Assembly (NCBI GenBank): GCA_015296085.1
Contig: DVDT01000021.1
Coordinates: 62,001 to 126,000 of the forward strand
DNA from: Trichormus sp. M33_DOE_039
Lineage (GTDB): Bacteria; Cyanobacteriota; Cyanobacteriia; Cyanobacteriales; Nostocaceae
DNA: 64,000 nt
Reading direction: 5' to 3'
This document shows, piece after piece, positions 36,104 to 44,053 of this stretch. How positions within the stretch are numbered: position 1 is the stretch's first letter; every line of letters begins with the position of its first letter. The notes beneath the pieces are model-generated. The model was not told the DNA's origin and ran no database searches. It saw only the letters and a program-made list of their open reading frames with translations. A program made the position numbers and the translations under genes.

Positions 36104-37561
36104 ATGGCATCCATCCGCGAGTTGCACGAACAACTAGTTAAGAAAGAACGTTCTGCCGTTGAAATCACCCAAGAGGCTTTAGAGCGTATTCAAGCTTTAG
36201 AGCCGAAACTGCACAGTTTCTTACACATAACGGCGCAAAAAGCGTTAGAGCAGGCTAGTGCGGTGGATGCCAAAATTGCTGCTGGCGAAGAAATTGGGCT
36301 GCTGGCGGGAATTCCCATTGGTGTCAAAGACAATATGTGTACTAAGGGAATTCCTACTACTTGCGCCTCCAAGATTTTAGAAAATTTTGTGCCACCTTAT
36401 GAATCAACAGTGTCACAAAAACTGATTGATGCGGGGGCTGTAATTGTTGGTAAAACCAACTTAGATGAATTTGCGATGGGTAGTTCCACTGAAAGTTCTG
36501 CCTATCAAGTCACCGCAAACCCCTGGGATTTGTCGAGAGTTCCTGGAGGTTCTTCTGGAGGTTCAGCCGCCGCCGTTGCGGCCGATGAGTGCGTTGTGGC
36601 ATTGGGTTCTGACACTGGGGGTTCAATTCGCCAACCTGCGTCTTTTTGTGGCGTGGTGGGACTCAAGCCGACTTACGGGTTAGTTTCTCGTTATGGTTTA
36701 GTCGCTTACGCTTCATCACTGGATCAAATCGGCCCCTTTGGACGCTCTGTACAAGATACCGCTATCTTACTAAATGCGATCGCAGGTTATGACCCCAAAG
36801 ATTCCACCAGCCTGAAAGTCGAAATTCCTAATTACGCAGCTACTTTAAAACCAGACCTGAAAGCTAGAAGCAAAATGCGAATTGGCATCATCAAAGAAAC
36901 TTTTGGTGAAGGTTTAGATTCCGTTGTCGAACAAGCTGTCACCAAAGCCATTGAGCAACTACAGAGTTTAGGTGCAGAAATCCATGTAATTTCCTGTCCT
37001 AACTTCCGTTATGGCTTACCTAGTTATTACATCATTGCTCCCTCGGAAGCATCAGCCAACCTCGCCCGCTACGATGGCGTAAAATACGGCTGGCGCGCCT
37101 CAGATACAGATAATCTGCTGTCTATGTATAAGAGTACCCGCGCCCAAGGATTTGGAGCAGAAGTCAAACGCCGCATCATGATTGGGACATACGCCCTTTC
37201 TGCTGGTTATTATGATGCTTATTACCTGAAAGCACAAAAAGTCCGTACCCTGATTAAGCAGGACTTTGAAAGAGCCTTTGAAACCGTGGATGTGTTAGTC
37301 ACGCCAACCGCACCAACTACAGCATTTAAAGCTGGGGAAAAAACCACTGATCCCTTAAGTATGTATTTAAATGACCTGATGACCATCCCTGTAAACCTCG
37401 CTGGTTTACCAGGGATCAGCGTTCCCTGTGGCTTTGATGACCAAGGACTACCTATTGGTTTGCAACTCATCGGCAAAGTTCTACGAGAAGACCAATTACT
37501 ACAAGTAGCCTACGCCTATGAACAATCCACTACTTGGCATTTGCATCAGCCGCAAATTTAA
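36104..37561 (+). CDS. gatA: Aspartyl/glutamyl-tRNA(Asn/Gln) amidotransferase subunit A
   Basis: GatA is the amidase of GatCAB, which converts Glu-tRNA(Gln) and Asp-tRNA(Asn) to the amide forms. The 485-residue protein has the family triad: Lys75 in GVKDN, the cis-Ser in GGSSGGS at about 150, and nucleophile Ser174 in DTGGSIR. The tRNA/GatB contact regions ([18 protein letters not shown]) are also intact. The gene is monocistronic here; gatB and gatC are elsewhere. Repeats fill the gap upstream. Confidence 0.96.
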   Translation: MASIRELHEQLVKKERSAVEITQEALERIQALEPKLHSFLHITAQKALEQASAVDAKIAAGEEIGLLAGIPIGVKDNMCTKGIPTTCASKILENFVPPYESTVSQKLIDAGAVIVGKTNLDEFAMGSSTESSAYQVTANPWDLSRVPGGSSGGSAAAVAADECVVALGSDTGGSIRQPASFCGVVGLKPTYGLVSRYGLVAYASSLDQIGPFGRSVQDTAILLNAIAGYDPKDSTSLKVEIPNYAATLKPDLKARSKMRIGIIKETFGEGLDSVVEQAVTKAIEQLQSLGAEIHVISCPNFRYGLPSYYIIAPSEASANLARYDGVKYGWRASDTDNLLSMYKSTRAQGFGAEVKRRIMIGTYALSAGYYDAYYLKAQKVRTLIKQDFERAFETVDVLVTPTAPTTAFKAGEKTTDPLSMYLNDLMTIPVNLAGLPGISVPCGFDDQGLPIGLQLIGKVLREDQLLQVAYAYEQSTTWHLHQPQI

Positions 37562-37599
37562 ATTGGGCATTGGGGGTAGTGCGTTGCGGTAAATCCAGC

Positions 37600-37735
37600 C
37601 CTGTAGGGGACTGGTGTTAGCGTAGCTTCAAGCCTTCTCTACGAGAGGCTGCACCAACGGCATGGCTTCGCTGAAAGCGACGCTTCTAGAGTCACCCGGA
37701 GGGAGGTCTCCTCCGTTGTGGCACCTGCCGTCATT
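37600..37735. repeat. Cluster of small palindromic repeats downstream of gatA
   Basis: The stretch contains AGCCTTCTC-TAC-GAGAGGCT, CGCTGAAAGCG and GGAGGGAGGTCTCCTCC, a string of short GC-rich hairpins typical of dispersed Nostoc intergenic repeats. No gene is seen. One or more of the hairpins may terminate gatA transcription. Confidence 0.6.
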
Positions 37736-37774
37736 AGGTATTGGGGAGAAGAGAGAGTGAGTGTTGACTAATAA

Positions 37775-38632
37775 CTATTGACCCCTGAACTCTGCACTAT
37801 ATGTAATTTGTTTAACTTCTCCTTGTCCTCCTAAGGGTTGTGCAGGTTGATTATCTACAGCAACTAAGACAGCACCAGCGTTACCTGAACGGACAGTTAA
37901 CTCTTTTTGGGCTACCCAAGTTCTTCGTTCTCCTTTAGTTAAATTCCCTACAAATTCTGTCTTACCGTCCGCTTTCACTTGTAGCCATGATTCCCCTTGC
38001 AGTTCCAAAGTAATTGTCAGATTGGAATTATCTGTGATGTCAGGTAAAGCGGGTGATGCTGTAGCTAGAGGTGGTTCTGTGGCTGTGAGTGGTGTCTGTT
38101 GGGGTACAGAATTTTGTTGTTCAGCGATAGTTCCATCCGTTGATGAGGACGCTACAGGTGATGGGTTGACTTGTTCGACTGGACTAGATGATGAGCTTTT
38201 TTTGCTGGACGATGATTCAGCTATGAGTTTAGGATTAAGGACATAAATTAGCCCAGTACAAGCAATACCCAACAACAGAACATAAGGTACAACAAGAGGT
38301 ATACGAATTTTAGGCCTTTTGTCTAGGTTGGTATTTTCGTGTTTGATATCTGTAGGCGAATCTGGAGGTGAAGGATTAACTGTAAAAGAATTGGCGATCG
38401 CAGTACCATCCAGTCCCAGAATATCTGCATAACGGCGGATAAATCCTTGGACGTATACTGGTTCTGGTAATTCTTCAAAGTAGCCTGCATCTAAAGCTTT
38501 TAGGAATGTTAATCGAATATTTGTTTTAGCAGCGACCTCTTCTATACGTATAGATTTTTCTTCTCTGGCTTTTCGTAAATCTCTACTTATTTCAAGTAAC
38601 TGTTCTTTTTGGGCTTGATTTAATAGCGTCAT
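37775..38632 (-). CDS. RodZ-like helix-turn-helix membrane protein
   Basis: The 285-residue protein has an N-terminal Cro-like HTH_25 domain (LRKAREEKSIRIEEVAAKTNI ... VYVQGFIRRYADILGL), one transmembrane helix near residues 112-130 (VVPYVLLLGIACTGLIYVL), a Ser/Pro/Thr-rich linker and a C-terminal beta domain of the DUF4115 type (ESWLQVKADGKTEF). This is the RodZ layout, in which the cytoplasmic HTH binds MreB during cell-shape control. It lies divergent from an alpha/beta hydrolase, after which another HTH_25 protein follows. Confidence 0.87.
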   Translation of the reverse strand: MTLLNQAQKEQLLEISRDLRKAREEKSIRIEEVAAKTNIRLTFLKALDAGYFEELPEPVYVQGFIRRYADILGLDGTAIANSFTVNPSPPDSPTDIKHENTNLDKRPKIRIPLVVPYVLLLGIACTGLIYVLNPKLIAESSSSKKSSSSSPVEQVNPSPVASSSTDGTIAEQQNSVPQQTPLTATEPPLATASPALPDITDNSNLTITLELQGESWLQVKADGKTEFVGNLTKGERRTWVAQKELTVRSGNAGAVLVAVDNQPAQPLGGQGEVKQITYSAEFRGQ

Positions 38633-38832
38633 GGTCTGCTCCTAGTTTTAGCTAATGTTGACTATTCACCAGTGAGACTACTGAACTAAAGTAAATAGTA
38701 TTACTTTTTCCTAAAATAATGAGGTTTTTAGCTGATTTTAATTGTAATTAGAAATTCCAATTGAAAAATATTAACTTTTTTTAGTTATTACAGAATCATG
38801 TTTTGGATCAAGATTTGTGAAATCACCACATT

Positions 38833-39765
38833 ATGAACAAAATCGTTAAGAAAATGCCACTTGTATTACAAATATGTTTCAAGTTGCTACCTTTAGTAAC
38901 AGCAGTTGTAGCGATCGCCTATCTGACAATCTGTATATTTCTTGCACGCCAACAAACTCGCTTCATTTTTTTTCCCTCTAGTGTCATTGAAGTTACACCA
39001 GAGAAATTTAGTATCCCCTATGAAGATGTGTGGCTACCTGTAACGGCAAAGTCTGGACAAGTAGAACGTCTCCACGGTTGGTGGATGCCAGCCAAACATC
39101 CCAATAGCAAAGTGTTATTGTATCTACATGGTAATGGTGAGAACATTAGTGCCAATGTGAGTCACGCTCACAGATTTTACCAATTGGGATTTTCTGTACT
39201 ACTAATTGATTACCGAGGATATGGCCGCAGTGAGGGTTCTTTTCCCAATGAAATGAATGTGTATCAAGACGCTGAAACCGCTTGGAATTACTTAGTAAAT
39301 CAGAGAAAAATTGCCCCTCAGCAGATTTTTATATACGGTCATTCATTAGGTGGTGCAGTAGCAATTGATCTAGCAGTAAAACAACACACGGCTGCAGGAT
39401 TAATTGTTGAAGGCACATTTACATCTGTGCGTGAAGTGATAGATTATCGCAATGTATTTAGGTCATTTCCGATTGATTTAATTTTGAATCAGCGATTTGA
39501 ATCTATTAAAAAACTGACTCAATTAAAAATGCCAGTTCTATTGATTCATGGTACTGCTGATGCGACAGTACCCTCTTTTATGAGTCAAAAATTGTATGCT
39601 GTTGCACCTGAACCCAAAAAATTAATTTTAGTGGAAGGTGCAGGACATAATGATTTAGCAAAGTTAGTCGGCAAGCAATATTTACAATGGGTAGAAGAGT
39701 TTGTCCAGAAGTCAACATTCAAAAGTCAACAGTCAGTTATCAATTTAACAAATTCAGAAAATTAA
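38833..39765 (+). CDS. Membrane-anchored alpha/beta hydrolase (YfhR/BEM46-like)
   Basis: A 310-residue serine hydrolase. It has an N-terminal transmembrane segment near residues 14-38, the oxyanion-hole region YLHGNGEN, LIDYRGYGRSEG, the nucleophile elbow GHSLGGAV, an Asp in HGTADATVP and a His in EGAGHNDL. The substrate is unknown; homologues are called phospholipase/carboxylesterase-like. It lies 84 bases before the second RodZ-like gene on the same strand. Confidence 0.86.
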   Translation: MNKIVKKMPLVLQICFKLLPLVTAVVAIAYLTICIFLARQQTRFIFFPSSVIEVTPEKFSIPYEDVWLPVTAKSGQVERLHGWWMPAKHPNSKVLLYLHGNGENISANVSHAHRFYQLGFSVLLIDYRGYGRSEGSFPNEMNVYQDAETAWNYLVNQRKIAPQQIFIYGHSLGGAVAIDLAVKQHTAAGLIVEGTFTSVREVIDYRNVFRSFPIDLILNQRFESIKKLTQLKMPVLLIHGTADATVPSFMSQKLYAVAPEPKKLILVEGAGHNDLAKLVGKQYLQWVEEFVQKSTFKSQQSVINLTNSEN

Positions 39766-39849
39766 TACCGAAACGTCCGGATTGATTTATGAAGAAAGGG
39801 AGAAAATATACAGGATCGTCTGGTTTGCTTACTTAAATCTACTTTAATT

Positions 39850-40896
39850 ATGTCTACTGCATCTGTGTATTTATTAGATATGCCAGGAAGGTCGGCAATT
39901 ACCCTTTCTCAAGATGAATTGCGATCGCTTTTAGGTCAAATTGAAATTAAACTTCATCGCAGTCAAGTTTATCGCCGCATTGTAGATAGATTAGAGACTT
40001 TATTAGGTGATTCTGGTGAACAAGCCAAAGTTTTGTGTAAAGCTTTAGGTAGAGAAGCAATTGGTTTAGCATTCCAGCAATTTGCACAAGAATATCCAGA
40101 GAAAGATACTACTGATACTTCGGCAAATATTGATTCAGAGAATGCCAAAAATTTATCTCATTGCCAGAAGCAAGCTATATTCAGCCCACAGCAATCTAGC
40201 ATAAATACAGATATAAGTATTTCTACATTTGAAGCAAGCACAAAAAATACCGATAAAAACCAAACAAGTCAAATTAGTCAAGACTTAACCTCAAATCACA
40301 AACCTTCCAAAGCTGAATTAGTCAAGCAACTTACACAACAACAGCGTCTAGAAGCCATGCGCCAAATAGGTTTGCAACTAAAGCAAGCTCGTGAGTCGCA
40401 ACATAAAAGTTTAGCGCAACTACAAATCTATACTCATATCCCTATCCACCAGATGGAAGCGGTGGAGAATGGCAGCTTGGAATTATTGCCAGAAGATGGA
40501 TTTGTACGGGATTATATCCGCATTATGGGTAACGTTTTAGGAATTAATGGCACAATTTTGGCGGCTTCTCTACCCAAACCTGGTGCAGTCAGAGCAATTT
40601 TACCCTCTTGGTGTCGGCCTCAGAAAAAACCCTCAGACTTAAGATTAGAAATTCGTCCGCTACATTTATATCTAGGTTATACAGCCCTTGTTGCTGGAGC
40701 AGTCGGAGGATTATCTTATCTATCTCAGCCAGCAACGACCAGAAATTTACTAAATTCTGATGTAGTTAATTCTCCTGTTCCATCAGATTCCCAGTCACCA
40801 AAATATCAAACTGGAGTCACTAATAAACCAGGGATTCAAACTAGCCCAAATAGTATCCGTGTAGGTAATGATATTGCACCACCAGAAGTTCTCTAA
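39850..40896 (+). CDS. Helix-turn-helix domain protein, second RodZ-like protein
   Basis: Residues of about 165-240 form an HTH_25 domain like that of RodZ (LKQARESQHKSLAQLQIYTHIP, LPEDGFVRDYIRIMGNVLGI). A single hydrophobic helix near 275-293 and a short polar tail follow. The first 70 residues are predicted helical, and the following 90 are polar and low in complexity. Unlike the other protein, it lacks the C-terminal DUF4115 beta domain and carries the extra N-terminal part. It may be a diverged RodZ paralogue or a membrane-bound regulator. Confidence 0.75.
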   Translation: MSTASVYLLDMPGRSAITLSQDELRSLLGQIEIKLHRSQVYRRIVDRLETLLGDSGEQAKVLCKALGREAIGLAFQQFAQEYPEKDTTDTSANIDSENAKNLSHCQKQAIFSPQQSSINTDISISTFEASTKNTDKNQTSQISQDLTSNHKPSKAELVKQLTQQQRLEAMRQIGLQLKQARESQHKSLAQLQIYTHIPIHQMEAVENGSLELLPEDGFVRDYIRIMGNVLGINGTILAASLPKPGAVRAILPSWCRPQKKPSDLRLEIRPLHLYLGYTALVAGAVGGLSYLSQPATTRNLLNSDVVNSPVPSDSQSPKYQTGVTNKPGIQTSPNSIRVGNDIAPPEVL

Positions 40897-41096
40897 TCAA
40901 CTTCTTTCTTCACTCAAAACTCAGCACTATTATCTAGCCAGATTCCTCCAAAGGCTCAAAAGACCACAGCGAGGGAAAATTTCTTCAACCCTAAACTCCA
41001 CTCCCTACACTATGTTCCCTTTTTCTCGCTAGCATTGTCATAACGGCATCTCAAACTTGGTAAAATTCAGGGTGTGAGAGAGGAGAACATTCACAC

Positions 41097-41831
41097 ATGG
41101 TAGCTATTCATACGGATTTAAATATTGCTGCTTTAGAAGCAGAATATAGTCAAAAATCACCAAGGGAAATTCTCAAATTTGCCTTGGAAACTTTCGATAA
41201 TCTGGCAATTTCCTTCAGTGGTGCTGAAGATGTTGTGTTAATTGATATTGCTGCCAAAATTACCAAAAACTTCCGTGTGTTTACACTGGATACCGGCAGG
41301 TTGCACCCAGAAACATACCAATTTTTAGATCAAGTCAGAAAGCATTACGGGATCAAATTAGAAGTAATGTTCCCTGATGCTGCGGAAGTTCAAGCTTTGG
41401 TAGAAGAGAAGGGATTATTTAGCTTCTATCAAGATGGTCACAAAGAATGCTGTGCAGTTCGCAAAGTCAGACCCCTGCGCCGCAAACTCAACACCCTAGA
41501 TGCTTGGGTGACAGGACAACGCAAAGACCAAAGTCCCAGCACGCGCAATCATATCCCAGTCATTGAAGTTGATACCGCCTTCTCCACAGAAGACCATCAA
41601 TTGATTAAGTTCAACCCCTTAGCAAATTGGTCTTCTGCTCAAGTGTGGGAATACATTCGTGCTTTAGATGTACCCTATAACAAGTTACACGAACGCGGTT
41701 TTATCAGCATCGGTTGCGAACCCTGCACCAGACCAGTTTTACCCAACCAGCACGAACGTGAAGGCCGCTGGTGGTGGGAAGAGTCCACTGCTAAAGAGTG
41801 CGGTTTACACGTTGGTAATTTGCAAAAATAG
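41097..41831 (+). CDS. cysH: Phospho-/adenylyl-sulfate reductase with [4Fe-4S] cysteines
   Basis: This 244-residue reductase releases sulfite from (P)APS in assimilatory sulfate reduction. It shows the PAPS-reductase fold ([24 protein letters not shown]) and the catalytic Cys235 in ECGLH at the C-terminus. In addition it has CC at 118-119 and CxxC at 207-210, the four ligands of a [4Fe-4S] cluster. Known family biochemistry links that cluster to use of APS rather than PAPS. The start ATG has AGGAG 11 bases upstream. A strong hairpin follows the stop. Confidence 0.93.
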   Translation: MVAIHTDLNIAALEAEYSQKSPREILKFALETFDNLAISFSGAEDVVLIDIAAKITKNFRVFTLDTGRLHPETYQFLDQVRKHYGIKLEVMFPDAAEVQALVEEKGLFSFYQDGHKECCAVRKVRPLRRKLNTLDAWVTGQRKDQSPSTRNHIPVIEVDTAFSTEDHQLIKFNPLANWSSAQVWEYIRALDVPYNKLHERGFISIGCEPCTRPVLPNQHEREGRWWWEESTAKECGLHVGNLQK

Positions 41832-41877
41832 TTAGTGGTGAGTAAGGTGCGTTAGTGAATTTAACGCACCGGCTAAC
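41831..41877. terminator. Hairpin downstream of cysH (GGTGCGTTA inverted repeat)
   Basis: GGTGCGTTA at 41846-41854 pairs with TAACGCACC at 41862-41870 over a 7-base loop, and an outer GTTAG/CTAAC pair extends it. It lacks a T-run, so it is a candidate terminator or dispersed palindrome. It lies between convergent genes. Confidence 0.55.
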
Positions 41878-41990
41878 CTCCAAATACTGGAAATCTATCA
41901 GAATAAACATCTTAGTAGAATGCCGCATCAATTTAGCCACTATCTCAACTAGGCAGAAAGCAGCAAAAAGAAGCATTCTTTACTTTTGCC

Positions 41991-42317
41991 CTACTCTGAC
42001 GTACTACCTTTGGAATTAAGAACTTCCTGTAAACGAGTTCTAAATTCTCCTTTGGGGTGTCCGCCTTTGACTTCACCAATAATTTGAAATTCTCCTTCCG
42101 GCGAATCACAAATAATGTAGGTGGGCCATCCCATTTGAGATTTATCAGGATACTGGGTAAGCAAAATCTGGCGATATTTGCGATATGTGGCTGTATCCTG
42201 CATTTTCACGTCAATAAATTGCAAGCCTAGCTCTTCAGCTACCTTTTGGTCGTAAAATGACATTTTGTGGCAGATGCCGCACTCTTCAGAAGAAAATTTA
42301 ACAACAGCTAAACTCAT
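41991..42317 (-). CDS. Thioredoxin-like thiol reductase (CGIC active site)
   Basis: A 108-residue thioredoxin-fold protein with a CxxC centre (Cys13-Gly-Ile-Cys16) after the first strand. A cis-proline region GWPTYIIC follows. It differs from classical WCGPC thioredoxins and is probably a small cytosolic disulfide reductase. It is convergent with cysH. A functional link is possible, since (P)APS reductases need thiol donors, but this is inference from position. Confidence 0.82.
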   Translation of the reverse strand: MSLAVVKFSSEECGICHKMSFYDQKVAEELGLQFIDVKMQDTATYRKYRQILLTQYPDKSQMGWPTYIICDSPEGEFQIIGEVKGGHPKGEFRTRLQEVLNSKGSTSE

Positions 42318-42990
42318 GTAGCTCTGTATCTCTTTTTGATATAGCCGATATACTTAAGCATACCTCCTATAGTAGTCTGCTTTGATTTTTGGAAGTAGTT
42401 GTATGGGTAGGTGATAGAGAAGCAATGATATGACGTAAGGATTCTAGAGAAAGATTCCTACTGTGAGAAAACCTAGACATAAGTATTCAGATATGCTCTC
42501 TCTGCACAAAAATCATTAATAGTTCTCGACTAATATATAGCCATCACCTGGAATTACGGTATGTTGAAGCAGCAAATTATCCCTGACATCAGGTGTTCTT
42601 TTGTCAAATGATTGGGCGATCGCCACACTGTTCTCTTTGCTCTATATACTTAATTAAGTATAAGTGAACACTACAAACACAGCGATTGAGAACAGCAAAG
42701 GAGTCAAACAAGAGTAAGTAATGAGAATCACTCAACGGGAACTTTTCTCAAATTACTTATTCAAGAATGTATGTAATGACTTTGCGATCAATTTACACCT
42801 ATAAACTCACAAAATAGGTTATAATCCCCAAGACTCAAGAAAATCTAGTCAACAGATTGTGACATTCACGCCAATCGCACATTATCTGGGCTAGAATATA
42901 ACTCCAATCTTGAGCTAAAATGTAGCACCAAGCAACTACCGATCACCAGAGCATATCAGCCAAACATCTACCCACAAATGCTCTCGTGAT
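42318..42990. other. Non-coding region upstream of the NsiR1-like array
   Basis: No gene or known RNA was recognised in these 670 bases. They contain an 18-bp perfect palindrome, TATACTTAA-TTAAGTATA, at 42645-42662. This region may hold the distal hetF promoter and the promoter of the thioredoxin-like gene. Confidence 0.5.
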
Positions 42991-42995
42991 GCTCC

Positions 42996-43068
42996 AAAAA
43001 ACAGGGAAGTTATTTATCAAGGTGTATTTACCAATTAATTTTTCCAAGATAAATTTCAGTCTTCCGGA
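42996..43068 (-). ncRNA. Decayed NsiR1-like unit (promoter box kept, hairpin lost)
   Basis: The conserved stretch (TTGGTAAATACACC on the minus strand) and the TCCGGA box at 43063-43068 keep exactly the spacing of the good copies. The terminator hairpin is missing; only a short T-run remains. Being the last unit of the array, it may produce a longer, unterminated RNA or none. Confidence 0.55.
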
Positions 43069-43102
43069 TAAATTGATGTAAAGGTCGGCTGTAATTTATT
43101 CC

Positions 43103-43164
43103 AAAAAAAAAGCCCTAGTTGGTGGCAGCCAACCAGGGGAGTCAATTATCAGGGTGCATCTACC
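43103..43164 (-). ncRNA. nsiR1: NsiR1-like small RNA, copy 1
   Basis: Predicted RNA of about 62 bases on the minus strand. It starts at GGTAGATGCACC and ends in the stem CCCTGGTTGG/CCAACTAGGG with nine Us. A TCCGGA box lies at 43195-43200, about 35 bases upstream of the predicted start, with TAGAAC as a possible -10 element. These features match the heterocyst-specific NsiR1 described upstream of hetF in Anabaena. Confidence 0.85.
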
Positions 43165-43236
43165 AATTAATTGTTCTAGAATTACACACCAAATTCCGGA
43201 GGAATTGTCACAAATGGCGTTGCTTTTTTGCATTAG

Positions 43237-43298
43237 AAAAAAAAGCTCTCGTCGGTGGCAGTCAATTAGGGGAGTTATTGATTAGGGTTCATTTGTCA
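43237..43298 (-). ncRNA. NsiR1-like small RNA, copy 2 (degenerate)
   Basis: The unit aligns with the others but has a weakened stem (CCCTAATTGACTGCCACCGACGAGAG), although the T-run of eight is kept. The upstream box is changed to TCAGTA. It is probably a decaying copy. Confidence 0.6.
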
Positions 43299-43378
43299 AT
43301 GTAATTAATTGTTGTCAGCGACAATTCAGTAACTTCTAAATAAACTCCTTATTCATGGAGTTACTGATTGTCAACCAT

Positions 43379-43440
43379 AAAAAAAGCCCCCAGTCAGGTG
43401 TTAGCCAACTAGGGGAGTTAGTTATCAGGGTGCATCTACC
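43379..43440 (-). ncRNA. nsiR1: NsiR1-like small RNA, copy 3
   Basis: RNA start GGTAGATGCACC, stem CCCCTAGTTGGC.../...CTGGGGG and seven Us on the minus strand. A TCAGGA box lies at 43471-43476 at the same distance as in copy 1. Confidence 0.85.
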
Positions 43441-43515
43441 AATTAATTCTTCTACCTCTCACCCCCAACTTCAGGATGAATTTCTCAACATTGGCAATTA
43501 CTGTTTGCTACACAT

Positions 43516-43577
43516 AAAAAAAGCCCCCAGTCAGGTGTTAGCCAACTAGGGGAGTTAGTTATCAGGGTGCATCTACC
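43516..43577 (-). ncRNA. nsiR1: NsiR1-like small RNA, copy 4
   Basis: The RNA portion is identical to copy 3, with its own TCAGGA box at 43608-43613 and a TAGAAG possible -10 element. Confidence 0.85.
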
Positions 43578-43631
43578 AATTAATTCTTCTACCTCTCATC
43601 CCCAACTTCAGGATGAATTTCTCAAAATTAT

Positions 43632-43689
43632 AAAAAATCCCCAGCGGTCGCAACCGACTAGGGGAGTTAATTATCAGGGTGTATATACA
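43632..43689 (-). ncRNA. NsiR1-like small RNA, copy 5 (divergent)
   Basis: The stem CCCCTAGTCGGT/ACCGCTGGGG shows compensating base changes that preserve pairing, and six Ts follow. The 5' part is altered (GTATATACACC) and no TCCGGA-type box is found at the usual distance. Confidence 0.7.
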
Positions 43690-43814
43690 TAATAATAACA
43701 TATTTATGGTATCATAAAATACGTAATCTTCTCCAGATTGCTGGGATTTTCCTTAAAAATTAGAAATTTTGCCCTATTTCCTAGGATGAAATAGACTGGA
43801 AATATTAGTGATAG

Positions 43815-43874
43815 AAAAAACCCCTAGTTAGGTGTTAGCCAACTAGGGGAGTTGAAGATCAAGGTGCATCTACC
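43815..43874 (-). ncRNA. nsiR1: NsiR1-like small RNA, copy 6 (closest to hetF)
   Basis: The stem CCCCTAGTT.../AACTAGGGG is the longest of the array and is followed by six Ts. A TCCGGA box lies at 43905-43910. Its template lies about 180 bases before the hetF start codon on the opposite strand, so it can pair along its full length with a hetF leader starting upstream of it. Confidence 0.88.
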
Positions 43875-44053
43875 AATATAGTGTTCTGGGCGGATGCCAA
43901 CTAATCCGGATAAAGTTGTAAATGTAGAGAAAGGAAAACCACTGTTTTGGAAAAAATCAGTAGTCGAATCTATTTACAGTATAAAAAGGAGCAAAAAATC
44001 GAATTGAAACTTTTGCGTTTCAAATTAGATTGAGGAGGCAAACGAGAGAAGTT

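Larger units (their letters stand above)
43376..43625. repeat. 113-bp direct repeat carrying NsiR1-like copies 3 and 4
   Basis: Bases 43376-43488 and 43513-43625 are identical except for one position (C/T), an offset of 137. The near identity points to a recent duplication or gene conversion within the array. Confidence 0.9.

Noticed and set aside
43119-43549. Two plus-strand ORFs of 61 and 64 residues within the NsiR1-like array
   Set aside because: They are translations of the repeat units in the antisense direction and share the repeated peptide only because the DNA repeats.
42996-43885. Possible CRISPR array
   Set aside because: The repeated units are about 60 bases with terminator hairpins and promoter boxes, spacing is irregular, and no cas genes are present. 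The hetF context points to NsiR1.
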